Positions 10,411 to 22,399 of a stretch of DNA of 64,000 nt are shown piece after piece. The DNA is taken from positions 1,515,151 to 1,579,150 of the forward strand of contig OX419346.1 in the NCBI GenBank assembly GCA_948470475.1, written 5' to 3'. Position 1 is the first letter of the stretch; each line of letters opens with the position of its first letter. The stretch comes from Galaxea fascicularis (lineage: Eukaryota; Cnidaria; Anthozoa; Scleractinia; Euphylliidae). The notes under the pieces are model-generated. The model was given only the letters and a program-made list of their open reading frames with translations, had not been told where the DNA came from and searched no databases. Made by a program: the position numbers and the translations under genes.

Positions 10411-13400
10411 ATGATGGGCAGTCCTTCCCTTGCTTGCCTCGTGCTTGTATTCGCGGTGCTTCAGGTTCAAAGCTATACACTCAGAGATGCATTTAGAGAC
10501 AGAGGTGAGAGCCTTTTCTATTCTTTTGAAATTGTTCAGCACGGTTTCAGAGCTAGACCGTCGTTCGATATGAAATTGTTCCATAAAGACAATGAGTTAT
10601 CTGATTTTCCATAATATGCCCACGGTTAATCAATACGGTTCGAAGCTTGTTCCAGTCTCTCAGATAGGGGAAGCGAGCGTCGGAACGAGAAGCCGAGCGA
10701 AGAAAATCGAGCGGGGACGAATTATTTCGACTTGCTCTGCCGGTGCTATCGCTCCCTGTTAAGTAACAAGTACTGCACGCCTGGTAGAGGGAAACACGCA
10801 GTTCATGATGATGAAGTAAATGACTGGCGTCCTAATCGACAATTGTCACTGATTTTATTTGCATTGTTTCAAAATTTAAGTTTCTATTGTCTATTAAATA
10901 AGTACTCATTTTCATATTTCAAAGCTGAACGAAGAATCCTTTTATCCTTGCACATAATAATGTGAACTGCGCAGTTTTTTATTCAACGAAATATTTGAAC
11001 CCCTGCCAGCGCGTCATCTTGTCTTCGCTCCATTTGTACGAACTGCAGTAAAATCTAGATTACATGGATTAAGTTACATGACTGCTGTCTGCAAACAGTT
11101 TTATGACTGTTCGTGCTAATTCTTTTTTCTTTCTTTTTTTACAACTGTCATTTCTGATACAAAACACAACTTTCGATTGCTTCGAGTCATGATCGATAAC
11201 CCGCGACGTTTCAAAGCTATTTAAAACAAACAAAATTGCTTTGTCAAATAAAGTGCGTGCTTCTTTGAGAGCGAGTGCCAAGTATTTCCACAGCATCCGG
11301 AATTTTGGTATTTCTGATTAGATTTTCGTTTGTGGCTAAGGGCTGGTCAGACCTGGCAGCGTCCGAAGGGAAAACACTGTTTCGAACGGTTACTTTACTT
11401 TGATTGGTCAATTCTGAGGGCCGTACGTATTCCACTGTACTTTAATTAAGTCTCAAATCGTTCTTGCCGAACACGAGTGCTCTACAAATTGGGGAGACTG
11501 TAAATCAAATAAACTCTAAATCAAATCAAACGTTGGTTTTTGAGGAGAGGGGAAACCCGGAGTACCCGGAGAAAATAGTTGGGGAGAGTTTAAAACATCG
11601 GAACATGTTGGATTTGAAGGTGGTTGAAAAGTTACAATTTAAAGTGAATAATTAGTAGACAAAAGCCAGATAGTCCACCGTCACAACAAGGTGCCCTGAT
11701 TCGTTCGCGGACCAACTGATTTATGTACACATCCCGTTTTCTGTACTTCTTTCTTTCATTCTTACCCACAAATTCAACCAGAATGCCCCCTTAAACTAGC
11801 TTTCTTTCCCGCGGGCCCGATAAACCTCTATCAGTAATTAATATCTTATTAGATCAGTTTGAGATTTTTTTTCCCGTTGCCGTTTTTATGGTCCATGGTC
11901 AAAGCACGAATTTCGCGAGAAGAGACGTTCGGAAGAGTGAGTGCATAATTTTGGAAGGATTTTGAAGACCTCGTTAGCTTCTGAGCAACCTCTCCTTCTT
12001 CCCTTCTCATCCCCACCCCTATCCCCCGGAGAGGCTAAGACCTCGGGAATAACCAGTACTCCAACTTGATACATCGGCATTATAATGAAATGGCTAGTGT
12101 CGCCAGCCATTCCTGACACATGAAAAGCACACTGAGATCTAGGATGCAAGAGGCATCATTTATTCAGTCTTCTTTTATAAAGAAAAAAAATTATCTTTCA
12201 CTTCTATTTGTTTAATTTATTCGCAGAATTAAATCGACTGCAAGATTATGATAAGCGCCAGTATTCAAATCAGCCCTCTGACGAACAGATGCTCAGAGGT
12301 AAGTTTTCATCACCATTATAAACAACAACACAAGTCTTTATTTGCACTCCAAGTCTTACTTCACAATAATGTCACTGTTGTTGTAGTTATGTGCCATTTC
12401 TGGATGTCTGTCTGAATCAAATTCGATTTTTTCCTTTTTTAATGGAGTTTAGCGAAGGCTGTTGAAACAATCCCAAGGCAAATGAAAGCCAGTGAGAACA
12501 GAAGCACATTACTGGCTCTGTTTTGCGTGGACAGTTAAGAACTCGCGTTAAGAACTCGCGAACGCGCTCAAAAAGCGCCGGAGGTTTTGTTCGCGCTCAT
12601 ACATTTTCGAAACGAAAAGGTCCGATTGTTCTTCATTACATAAGCTGGTTCTTTGGCTGAGATCTTACTCTATGGCAATCATAGATCAACCTAGGATAAT
12701 TTCCCAGTCGACACCAGTTCGAATTGCTAGATTGCATGTGACGTCATGGCGGCCATGTTGGTAGTCAAGAACAATAGTCTGTCTCTTCGCTGGAAACTAA
12801 ACTTTATTTTTATGCAAATTCTGCAAAACAAAATTGTATTGTTTTGGCCATCAACATGGCCGCCTTGTCACGTGAGTGAAACTACAGGATTTATTATTTT
12901 AGATGATCGATTGTTTGTTTAGAACTGGTAACTGTTCATTGCCTTTCAGCTCTGAGCCGCATGAGGGAGTTTCACCTAAGAAAACTTATGGACGAAAATG
13001 AAGGGAAGTTGGAAGGAAGTGAGGGTATGTGATGTAACACTACTATGAACAGTCAAATCACTCTAAGAACCGCTCTGCTGCGGTACAGGGAGCTTTAGCA
13101 AAGAGGACGGCAACGAGAACGCTACACACCAATGGGCAATAAGCAAAAGCAATCACTCTGCACGTGCGTTTTACATTTTGGTACATTTCTTTGCCGTCCT
13201 CGGCAAAACAACAACGTGAAATGATCAAAGTTTAGGTTTACTCGAGAACGTGAACGCATGACGGTAATTTTTTGTTTCTTTTTTTTTCTTACTTTAACGC
13301 TGTCCATAGAAATTTAGACCCTGGACGGTTCCTCAACATTGTCCATGTTAAACAAATTGGAATAACTGCGAAGAAGTCAGAAAAACGAGAAATGATATTT

Positions 13401-16400
13401 TGAAATGACGTCCTCGTCGCCGTCGCAGTTGCTAAAGGTCCCATATCTTGGAGCTAAACGAACACCAGTCGCCAATAAATTTCTTTAGTAATTAAAAAAT
13501 GATGATAATGATGATGATGATGATGAGACGAATTTCAATTGAGTGTCGTAAAACTCCAATTACTCTGGCCAATCACAACGAATGTAAACAATGTGAGCCA
13601 ATCAGAATTCGAAACAATTGCATGTTACCGGTGTCAAGCGCGGGAAAATGCCAGTCTGTAGAACAGGGCGTTATTTTTTTGCGCGTGCGCGCAAGTCACG
13701 ATTGGCTTGAGATTTGCTTCTCTTTGGATGTGAAAGTGGCGAGAGTTTTCTCAGCCAATCACAGAGTGATGCAAAGAAAAATCAGAGCAAATAAGAACTA
13801 CTGGGGTGCCCACTGTGCTAGCAGTAATGATAACATAGGTACTTATAAGGACTGCTAGGATTCTGGTATGAGTTCGTGAGGCCAAGGCCTGCCCTAACCC
13901 TCTTCTCATCCTCATTGTCGATTACCCAAATAACATCTTTCCGAGTTTTTTTTACTCAGAGATACAAGCTTTGTAGAGGTGGCCACTTTACCCTCGGGGG
14001 TTTCACTGTACAATTCTGAAAGTCAAATTTTTTTGTACTTCTGCTATCTTTCGTTTGTTTATTTTTACCTGCTCTGTTTTCGGGAATCCCAGCTTATTTT
14101 GTTTATTGTCTAATTTCTAAATCAGAGTAAAATAATCAGAATAGTCTCAAAAAAATTCGCCATGGATTCAGTTCAAATAAAGCTTATGACCGACGCATCA
14201 ACAATCCTGGCCTATTTACGGCATGACTGGCGCTGTCCTGAACGTGATACGTGAAAGTGAAGGTGAACGTGAACGTGAACGTGACAACACACGTACAAGA
14301 TGTCTATCGGGATAATGTGCGACACTGAACAGTGGGTGGGGGAAAGATGAGCGATAAACAAGTGGAGGTAAAGACGAGGGTTGATGTTGACGAGTTGCTA
14401 ATATTTACTACCTGGCATTAAATTAGTGGGCCAGCATTGCAGCTAGGTGCGAGACAGCCATTGTCTGATATTCTGGCCATAAATGGCCCACTCTTTTTCT
14501 TCAGAATGTAAGGATGTACACGCGGATTGTCATTTGATTGGTGAAAATCATTGCAAGGAGGAAGAGGATGAACACATAAAGACCTTTGTCAAGACCTACT
14601 GCAGAGCAACATGCAATGTTGATAATTGTGAGTGAAATACGGGCAGGTTAATAAATTCCAGTGTCGCCTCACAGGCGCAAGGAGATGAGGACTCGAAAAC
14701 GCGTAGAGATCATCGATTTTTAAGACAAATTGTACACTCACGAAATTCCAGAGTTTTACGAAAAACATTATTGCAAGTGGGATGTCAAAGGATGTCAATA
14801 GAACAGTGCAACGTAGTACAATAGAATCTATTGTCGGTCTGTATACTTTAAAAATGGGTCTAATGTTTGCTCCAATGTATTTTTGTAATTAAACTGCTAT
14901 CGATATGATTGAAGTTTGTTCTTATTAATATGAGTACCTCGCTTTCTTTGTTCAGTGACATCCAAGCTATTCTTTAATGTTATCAACTGATAAAAATTCT
15001 CAAATGAAGAGTGATCGCAATTTGTACAATTGCGTAAAGAAGCATGAAAAAAATTCAGGACTTCAATGGGGATTGAACCTGTGACCTCGCGATTCCGGTG
15101 CGATGCTCTACCAACTGAGCCACTAAGCCACTGACGTTGGGAGCTGGTCAATTTTGGGTTCATATGTACATATGAACCCAAAGTCCTGAATTTTTTTCGG
15201 GCTTCTTTACGCAATTGTACAAATTGCGATCACAACTGCGACGATCATTCTTCATTTGATTTCATATCCGCAGTTCACATATGATTTCTTTCATATGCAT
15301 TTATTCACTGATAAAAATTCTATTTACTCAGGCAATCCCAAAGGAAATATCAAGCCACCGCATCAACCTCAGCCAAGTATGTATAAGCTGTTCCAATTTG
15401 TTATGTGTAGGTTTTTGCTCAGTTGATATGGGGTGAGGACCTGATTCCCAGCTTTAATTCAATTCAATTCCAGATAGAGCCTAATAATATAATAAAGGAA
15501 CATAATAATAAATAAATAAAAATTAAGTAGTCAGATACAAACAGATACAATAATTACAGTCCGTCTCCGCCCACAAATAGCAAAGGCTAATCGCGGTGGG
15601 CGGAGCTACACGCTTCGTTTCCAAACTGGTCTCGATAGATGTGAATGTAACCGAAATGAATGCTCGAATCCGTTCAAGGAAGAATTTCTTAAGGATTGTC
15701 TTTGGACTGCATGCACTCAAACATAGAGCCGTAATTTCAATCATTCGTCCATTTCTTTTCATTTATTTCGTCTAGTTTTTCATTCATTCATTCATTCGGC
15801 TTTTTTATGCAGTCATTCATTCACTTGTTCATTTGGATAGTTTTTACAATCATTCGTACATTTAATCGTAGTATTTAGGCCGTTTATTATTATTAATTCA
15901 TTCAATCATTTTTCGCTATCATCGGGTTTATTACGGACGCACAATGAGGATTTCTACTCTTCCGTCCGTTCAACGCCAAAATCAAAGATCTGAGATCACG
16001 TCTAAAACATTTCAAACCTTCCATTACTATGACAAAACAGACTGGAAAGAAACTGATGCGATAATATTTAGTCTTATATGACTGCAGACGTTACTCATTT
16101 TTGTTTCTTTTTGTACCCTCAGCATGCGAAAATCAGCTTTCCAATCAGGAATGTGAAGTCTACGAAGGCTGGGGCCTCTGCACATCTGATTACTTGATAA
16201 AAGGCTACATGTTCAAATACTGCGATTTGACTTGCAACAGTAAGTTTGTGGTTTGAAAGCCATCTGCTAGCTGCTCATCCTTGCGATTCACTTCACCTGC
16301 CACTCACAATGTCGCAGCAGTTTGAAAAATAGGTCCGCAATGCGTGCTTATGTGGCTTAGTAGACCACCTGACAGGCGCTGGACACTCAGGGACAAATAA

Positions 16401-17747
16401 ACAGATCCGATCGTGCCATAATGTGGCTGCACACTTCGTATAAGCCGCCGGAAATTTGTTGGACCCAAACCCAACGTGAAAAGCTAGTGCTCACGACTGT
16501 TTGATGCGACTTGTGTGACGTATGCTGATTGTATATATATTAGCTATCGTGCAAAAATTGTATAGAACTGTTGTTGTTCCGACATCCAGTTGTTTTAGCC
16601 TTTCAATCAAAATGCTACGAAAAACTCAATCTTAAAGCTTGTTACTGTTTGTCTCTCATGTTTATCTTCGGTCTTCTCTTATGTTTGAGAAGAGTCTTCG
16701 GATCAACTGCGGACCTACCCCTCCCCTAACCCAACATGTTATAATAAGTTAATAAGTTAGTGTTAATGTTGGGTTAAGGGAGGGGTAGGTACGCAATTGC
16801 CAAGATACTTGCGTCATTGTTTAGATTTTGCCTCATTAGCATAAATAAATACTTAATTGACCACGCTCCTAGAGGGGCTTTACAGCAAATGAAAACAGGT
16901 GGGCTTTATTACAAATGAAAACAGCAGAGTTTAGAATCCCAACTGACGGGAGGCAGATCAGTTGGCTATTTACAATGATAACTGAGAAGTTGAACCAGGC
17001 ACCAACACCAGCTAATGGCCATAGTGGGATTTAAACCCTGGTCACCGCATTGAAATCTAGCGCCCTAAACCACTTGGCCATCCTGCCTCCCATAAATGCA
17101 TGAATTAAACAACAAACTACAAATCAACGAACAACATAAACTAAAAGCCCATGTCACTCTTGGTAGTCGAATTCTGGCGGAGAAATTAGCTTTTAAAAAC
17201 TTTGGGTGGCATCAGTTATCACCCAGTCATACATTCTTTGCGGTAAAGTCTTGAAATGTTCAACGCCTATTTCTCAAAAACCATTCACTTTCTCACACTA
17301 AAATTTTCGGTAAGTACCGGCTACGTTTTGCGAGAGGTTTGCGTTTATCTGTACCTTGTTTTGTTGTTCATGCTAATATTGTTAAAAAAAATGTCATGTT
17401 CCTCGTCCTTTTAAGCGAGTACCAATCAATAAATGATGTTTTACACTGAAAACATAATTAAATTATTAAAAGAAGTCCATGAATCATTATAAGAGAAAAA
17501 TATGCTATAACGCTCATCTTCGGTTCCTCTTCTGAATGATGGCTTGTACCCCACTGCCTGACCATCTATTACAACATGACTGGTATCCGGCTAATGAATT
17601 ATCTCTTTTCGAGACTGCTTTGAATTTGTTAATCACAGGGTAACAACATTCAGCACATTTTTAATCTGTTTTTTAGTACTAAAGCAACTGTAAATTTATT
17701 GTGTTTTAGAATTGTTAGGAAAGTGTCAAGAGAAAAGATGGAGCTGA
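10411..17747 (+). CDS. Secreted protein with two ShKT-like six-cysteine domains
   Basis: Seven coding exons, all joined in phase 1: 10411-10504, 12227-12298, 12950-13024, 14505-14627, 15332-15376, 16123-16239, 17710-17747 (stop TGA). Predicted length is 187 residues. Exon 1 gives a hydrophobic signal peptide ending near VQS. Exons 2-3 are a charged, cysteine-free propeptide-like stretch with a dibasic KR. Exon 4 plus the first codon of exon 5 form domain A, with cysteine spacing 6-7-15-3-4. Exon 6 plus exon 7 form domain B, with spacing 8-8-13-3-6. A Pro/Gln-rich linker in exon 5 separates them. In both domains the sixth cysteine lies beyond an intron. ShKT modules occur in cnidarian toxins and also in many non-toxic secreted proteins and proteases; nothing here decides between them. 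A 3' UTR exon starts at 18720 and ends near the AATAAA at 18776. Confidence 0.85.
12736..12874. mobile_element. Short MITE with GGCGGCCATGTTGG ends
   Basis: The left end TGACGTCATGGCGGCCATGT is mirrored by CATGGCCGCCTTGTCACG at the right end, within intron 2 of the ShKT-domain gene. A related copy lies at 26931-27057, and a fragment of similar sequence occurs near 34055. Internal sequence is AT-rich and non-coding. Confidence 0.7.
15001..15306 (-). mobile_element. tRNA-derived SINE with 15-bp target duplication
   Basis: On the minus strand the region around 15060-15135 carries tRNA-like promoter boxes (A box TGGCTCAGTTGG, B box GGTTCAATCCC). It is not a tRNA gene because no acceptor stem closes. 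The tRNA part is enclosed by a ~50-bp inverted repeat (15011-15062 and 15180-15233). Exact direct repeats ACTGATAAAAATTCT flank it at 14986-15000 and 15307-15321, which marks a retrotransposition-type insertion. It sits 26 bp upstream of the exon that begins at 15332. Confidence 0.8.
16960..17095 (-). mobile_element. tRNA-derived SINE, Leu/Ser-like head
   Basis: Read on the minus strand from about 17092, the sequence has an A box (GGCCAAGTGGTTTAGGGCGC) and a B box-like GGGTTTAAATCCC. It is bounded by an inverted GGGAGGCAG/CTGCCTCCC. It lies in the intron before the last coding exon of the ShKT-domain gene. The tRNA fold is incomplete, so it is a SINE rather than a functional tRNA. Confidence 0.65.
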
Positions 17748-18031
17748 ACATGAAACGGTAAGTGCTTCTCTGCGTTAACAAGTGCAATCAGCAATCAGCA
17801 AGCAATCAGCAATTGGCATCGTGCACAATTGCAACTGCATTCAGTGCTGAACCCTGTAAACTAGACTTCAATATTTCAGTGAGAAAAATGCAAGATATCG
17901 CTGTAAGATATGTTGGGTAAATCACTTTATGAACTCTCTTCATTCGAGAGATTATAGTCCGGTAGTCACGAGAACCAGACCTAAATAGTAGTCTGGCTAA
18001 AAAAAAAAAAGCCAGCTAACTGATGTAACTA

Positions 18032-18677
18032 TAGTCGAACCTCCACTAACGGCCAGCACTCTACAATGGCCATTTATTTTAGTCCCAGCGGATAGTCCAT
18101 ACATCACTCTTATTTTAACCTCTCTACAACGGCTACATCTCCACAACGGCCAATAAAGCAGGTCCCAACTGCCAAAGTAACCTCTCGACAACGGCCAGTT
18201 AATCAACGACAGTTGTATACAAAGCCCACCGATTTTTATTGTGAACGGTGATCTTGACTTGGGGAACGAAGTTAGAAATGAACTACTATAAGCTGACGTC
18301 CGATCTCACCACCCATAGAAAAATTGTGTTAAGTGACACGTTTGTTGTCACCATGATGAGACCTAATAGAAGTGACGAAGACGTCACTGATGCGGAAGAC
18401 GAAGCTGATGCAACCTGATGTACTTACTTTTACCTTGTTTTGCTTTGTTAACATTTTTCTTCTGAATATTAATTTTCTAGTTTGGTTTTATTGATATATA
18501 TTTTGATTGTGCTACGTATTCATATGCTATGATAAGCATCTTTTTTTTTTTTTAATAAAATGTCTTCTCCAAACAACACAGGTGTCATGTTACACCTCTA
18601 CCTCCCATAACGGTCATCTCTCCAAACCGGCCACTTTCCTCTGTCTCTAAGGTGGCCGTTATGGAGAGGTTCGACTG
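18032..18677. mobile_element. Pogo/Tigger-like (Tc1-mariner) element, non-autonomous
   Basis: Terminal repeats TAGTCGAACCTCC and the complement of CAGTCGAACCTCTCC are each flanked by TA, the Tc1/mariner target site. CTCTACAACGGCCA-like subterminal motifs repeat inside both ends, as in Tigger elements. A short acidic frame ending at TGA near 18417 could be the tail of a lost transposase. The element lies in the intron before the 3' UTR exon. Confidence 0.7.
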
Positions 18678-18775
18678 TAGTTTCAAAATTAATCTTTTGT
18701 TTTATCCTCTTGTTTCAGATCCCAGTTAAGACACCACATGGCCATATTTTTATTTTGCTGTCATAAATCGATACA

Positions 18776-18781
18776 AATAAA
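18776..18781 (+). terminator. Polyadenylation signal AATAAA (ShKT-domain gene)
   Basis: AATAAA lies 56 bp into the 3' UTR exon that begins after the acceptor TTGTTTCAG at 18719. The stop codon is about 10 nt before the last exon junction, so the transcript should not trigger nonsense-mediated decay. Confidence 0.65.
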
Positions 18782-18799
18782 ATTAAATTCATAGTATTC

Positions 18800-20690
18800 T
18801 TGTTTTATAGAGAAAAACATCAGTAAACCGAGGTTGTTTTTCGTAGAAATAAACATGTAGTGCAAACTCGAGCGACGTATATCACAATGTGTTATTCAAG
18901 CGTTTTTCTTCACTTAAGGCAACGAGAGAGCATGTAAGCTTTTCATGACAACTATTGTTGAAGTGGAAATAAACGTTTTGCTTGTATTCTTATTCTTTGC
19001 AAGATGCACTCTGGGAAGACGCGCGACCCATACCTCCGTTCACATTAATCAGCGGTCATTTGAAGAATGCTAGGTTCCAGTCCATGGATGGGAAAAATTA
19101 AACAGCCGAGCGAAGCCTTTTCCTCGCAACGCTTTCCCCACCCTCTCCCCTCCATCCACTCCCGCCTCTCTACCTGTCTCGGGATGCTCTATAAAGCCAT
19201 TAGTATAATTTGCACTTAAACTTACTATTTGCAAGAATTTTTGTATTAGAACTGATCATCTCACAACGGCTTCGCAGTGCATAAAATTGATGGCATGGTG
19301 TTGCTTTTGGGTACATATACCAATGCTTGAAGTTTTACATATTTTAGTTTTCCTTAATAAAAATCTATTAAAAGCGTTATGTAATTTAAGTGAACATAAG
19401 AAAATTAATGGAACGGTAGTTGGAAGTTTGAACTGTTCTGCGCGCGCGTCACTCGTCAACCTTAATTGTGTGTACTGTTGATTATGCCTTTGCCATGGAG
19501 AGGAGAGGGTCGCGGTTGGAATGGAACGGGCGGATACGAATTATTTATGCAAGTTTCGTCTTAAAAATTTTGCTTCATTGATCAACTTGATCACAGCCAG
19601 ATCGCCAAATCGTTTTCTCCTGTGCTGCATTTCTTAAAAAGGTAAGACAAACGTGGCTTTTTTGGTTACTAGCTCTATTGAAGACAATAAATTTTCCTCC
19701 GAGAAAGTACCGAGGAATTACGGCAATTTTTTCAAAGTTTTTTTTGGCGAAAGTCTACAGCGCCGCAGGATTATTTAATACCTCGTCGTGTTTTTTAAAA
19801 ACGATTTCATCAGAGTAGATCGACGCATCTTCTTCAACTACTTCAAATATCGTCGAGAAAATGTTGCTTCTTTTATTATAAAGTTTCACTTAAGAGCATT
19901 GCACTGTCGAGGAAAACTCTATGTCGCTTTCATCTGATGGCGTATTTATGTCTTGATTTAACCTGCACTTGCCATACTGAAGACTAAGCGATACATTACT
20001 CAATGAATGTTTAATATCAAGAAGAAAAGATTTTAGAGGTAGTATTTTGCTTTGTATGTAATGGTTTTAGTCTTAATGACCTTAACAAGATGCCTTATAA
20101 AGAGGAAACAACGTGCCTATTCGTGTTACCTGTTACACAAAAACGACTTAACAAATACACATCATCGAATAACAGTCATTACCTAAAGGGAATATTTGTT
20201 CTTCATTCTGAGTGTGCTTATACGATCCTTTTAAGGTATGATATGTTTGTTTGGATTCAACAAGTAAATTTTATGTAACATTTGGATTTAAGATGTATCG
20301 TGTTTTTTTTTAAACGCAAATTTCAGTCTTAGATTTGTGGCTTCAATAAATGATTCATTGACGCTGTTGTTTGAATTGTTAACGTATATCAAGTATAAAA
20401 TAAATGTTTCTTTAATTATTTTTTTCAGCAAAAGTGAATATTCACAGGCGTGACATAGATATTACTAAATTACATTCACTGAAAACAACGCTTCTATTGG
20501 TAACAACAATGCGTTAAGGCTTCAAGAATCAGTCTCAGCCCACACGAAAAACAAAACAAGGAAGGACCAAACTGTTTCAAATTGATTGTCTAAGAGGGGT
20601 CGTTACTCCTCGAATTTGAAACTCTATACTGCACTGAAGCCGGGAGCTAATCGGTAAAAAAATCAAAGTTAAATTTTATTCTTTTTGTTT
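18800..20690. other. Intergenic; possible 5' UTR exon of the first EF-hand gene
   Basis: No coding exon seen. A donor-like AAAAAG/GTAAGAC at 19640 follows GTGCTGCATTTC. It may end a non-coding first exon spliced to the acceptor TTTGTTTTAG at 20694, 35 bp before the ATG at 20730. Most of the interval is plain AT-rich sequence. Confidence 0.35.
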
Positions 20691-20729
20691 TAGACATAAA
20701 GTTAAAGTTTAGTCAAGCGACGCACCCAA

Positions 20730-22205
20730 ATGGCTAATTCCAAACTGTTGTTTATTCTGCTGGTGGCAGTGATCGCCTCGTTTGTGACAAGTAAGCCGGT
20801 GTTCAAAAGAACGCAGGTAAGAGTTCTTAACATTCATAACGGCGCGCATCAACATACACAATACCCACGCAATTTCCCGCGCTTGACGCCTGCTTCGTTT
20901 GCTTCCTTGGAATTCTGATTGGTTGCTTTCTCCTTTTGCGACTGGCCGTTGTTCACGACTAATATGTGTTTTATTTTCTGGAAATGCTTCAGTACAGAAT
21001 GACTTTATTTCTAGAAAGATCTATGTTTTTGAAAGGATGGCTCACTAACTAGGGCCGGGTTTTTAAGATTGAGGAGAGCTAAGGATCATCAAACAATTTT
21101 TCTTATCCGGTTTTATACATTACTGCAAGAAATGAATAAATATCAGCTGAAAATTATTCAGTTGATCTCTTATTCATCTCATTTGCTAAGCAATATTGCA
21201 ATACACTTGCAATTTCTGGGTTATGAAGGCAAATACTGCTAGTTTCAGCTCTTAATTTTTAGATAATAACTTCACTTTACAAAAATTACGCGAAGGAAGA
21301 TTCCAACTTTTAGAAATAGAAGTGGACCACCTGTTCGGCTACCTATGCTCCACCGCCTGGGTAGCCTGTGCTCCTTAGCTGAGTTTTTTTTAATGGATAT
21401 TCGCCTTCTCACAGCCACAGTTTCCATTAGCAGACAGGGACCAAAATGGCTACGTCACTCCAGAAGAGTTGAAGGATCATCTGGGTGTGAACCCACTGTT
21501 AGCCAGAGGCTATGTCGGAGATTACGATGACGACAGAGATGGACAATTGAGCTTTGATGGTAAGAGTTACATATTATTTGAAGGATACTTGTGCTGGTAG
21601 TTGGGTAGAAAATTTGCGGCAAACATAGAATCGGGAAGCAGTAGAACTGTTACTTAAAATTGCAGTTAGAAAATTTGTACTATAATAAAGAAAATTTCGG
21701 ATAAATATACTTTTGGACAAGGAAAAAAATGGCTGTCTGTCTGACTGACTGACTGGCTCACTGGCTGACACACTAACTGACTCATTGACTGACTGAATGA
21801 CTGACTGACTGTCTGACTGTCTGACTGTCTGGTTGACTGACCGACTGACTGATTGACCGACTGACTGACTGATAGACTGACTGACTGACTGACTGATTGA
21901 CTGACTGACTGACTGTCCGACTGTCTGACTGATTGAATGACTGACTGACTGACTGACTGACTGATTGACTTATTGGCCTGCTGTCTGACATAGTGACTGA
22001 CTGACTGATTAACTGACTGACTGTACGTAGGTCGTTGGAACACCGCTGCTGACAACGCAAGCCGTTCTTGTCGTCTCCGTTTATCCTCCGCTCCTCTCCG
22101 ACTCTAATAAGTGACTGACCGACCGGCCGATTGACTGACTGATATATGCATTGATTGTTTGGTTTTTATTTCTTTACAGAATTTGATATGTCGCCATTAG
22201 CCTAG
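20730..22205 (+). CDS. Small secreted EF-hand protein (paralogue 1)
   Basis: Three exons: 20730-20816, 21421-21559, 22180-22205 (stop TAG), 83 residues. A signal peptide of about 21 residues ends before KPVF. Exon 2 encodes two EF-hand loops: DRDQNGYVTPEE and a second starting DDDRDG. The last glutamate of loop 2 is split across the phase-1 junction with exon 3. Both loops keep the acidic residues at 1, 3 and 12, the position-5 ligand (N or D) and the glycine at 6, so calcium binding is likely. The acceptor region of exon 2 has two in-frame AG sites six bases apart (CACAGCCACAG), which could add Pro-Gln. It is a tandem paralogue of the gene at 26036. Secreted EF-hand proteins can act in calcium-rich matrices; a role in calcification is only a guess. 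Confidence 0.85.
21735..22140. repeat. GACT tetranucleotide microsatellite
   Basis: A roughly 300-bp tract of TGAC/GACT units with interruptions, followed by a shorter tract after 22110, lies in intron 2 of EF-hand paralogue 1. Its minus-strand open frames read Ser-Gln-Ser-Val repeats and are not genes. Confidence 0.9.
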
Positions 22206-22361
22206 TTCCTGAAGCGGCAACGGTACAATAGACTTTTTCGTAGCCGTTTTCAAGAGGTGACGGCGTAAAAAGTGACGTGTTTTTTTTTTCCAATTTGTTT
22301 TGTGTGAGTGATTGTTTGTTTAGTCTTTTAGTCTGAAGTCTGCTGGGTTTGATGGAAACAA

Positions 22362-22367
22362 AATAAA
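22362..22367 (+). terminator. Polyadenylation signal AATAAA (EF-hand paralogue 1)
   Basis: AATAAA lies 157 bp after the stop at 22203-22205, giving a short 3' UTR. Confidence 0.65.
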
Positions 22368-22399
22368 TGATATTTGGGATAAATTTTTGGCGTTGTTAT

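Noticed and set aside
15060..15135. tRNA gene on the minus strand
   Set aside because: Promoter boxes are present but the acceptor stem does not pair, and the whole segment is a flanked SINE insertion.
16990..17092. tRNA-Leu/Ser-like gene on the minus strand
   Set aside because: Incomplete cloverleaf and SINE-like extension; treated as a SINE head.
21666..22060. Ser-Gln-Ser-Val repeat proteins on the minus strand
   Set aside because: Translation of a GACT microsatellite in an intron.
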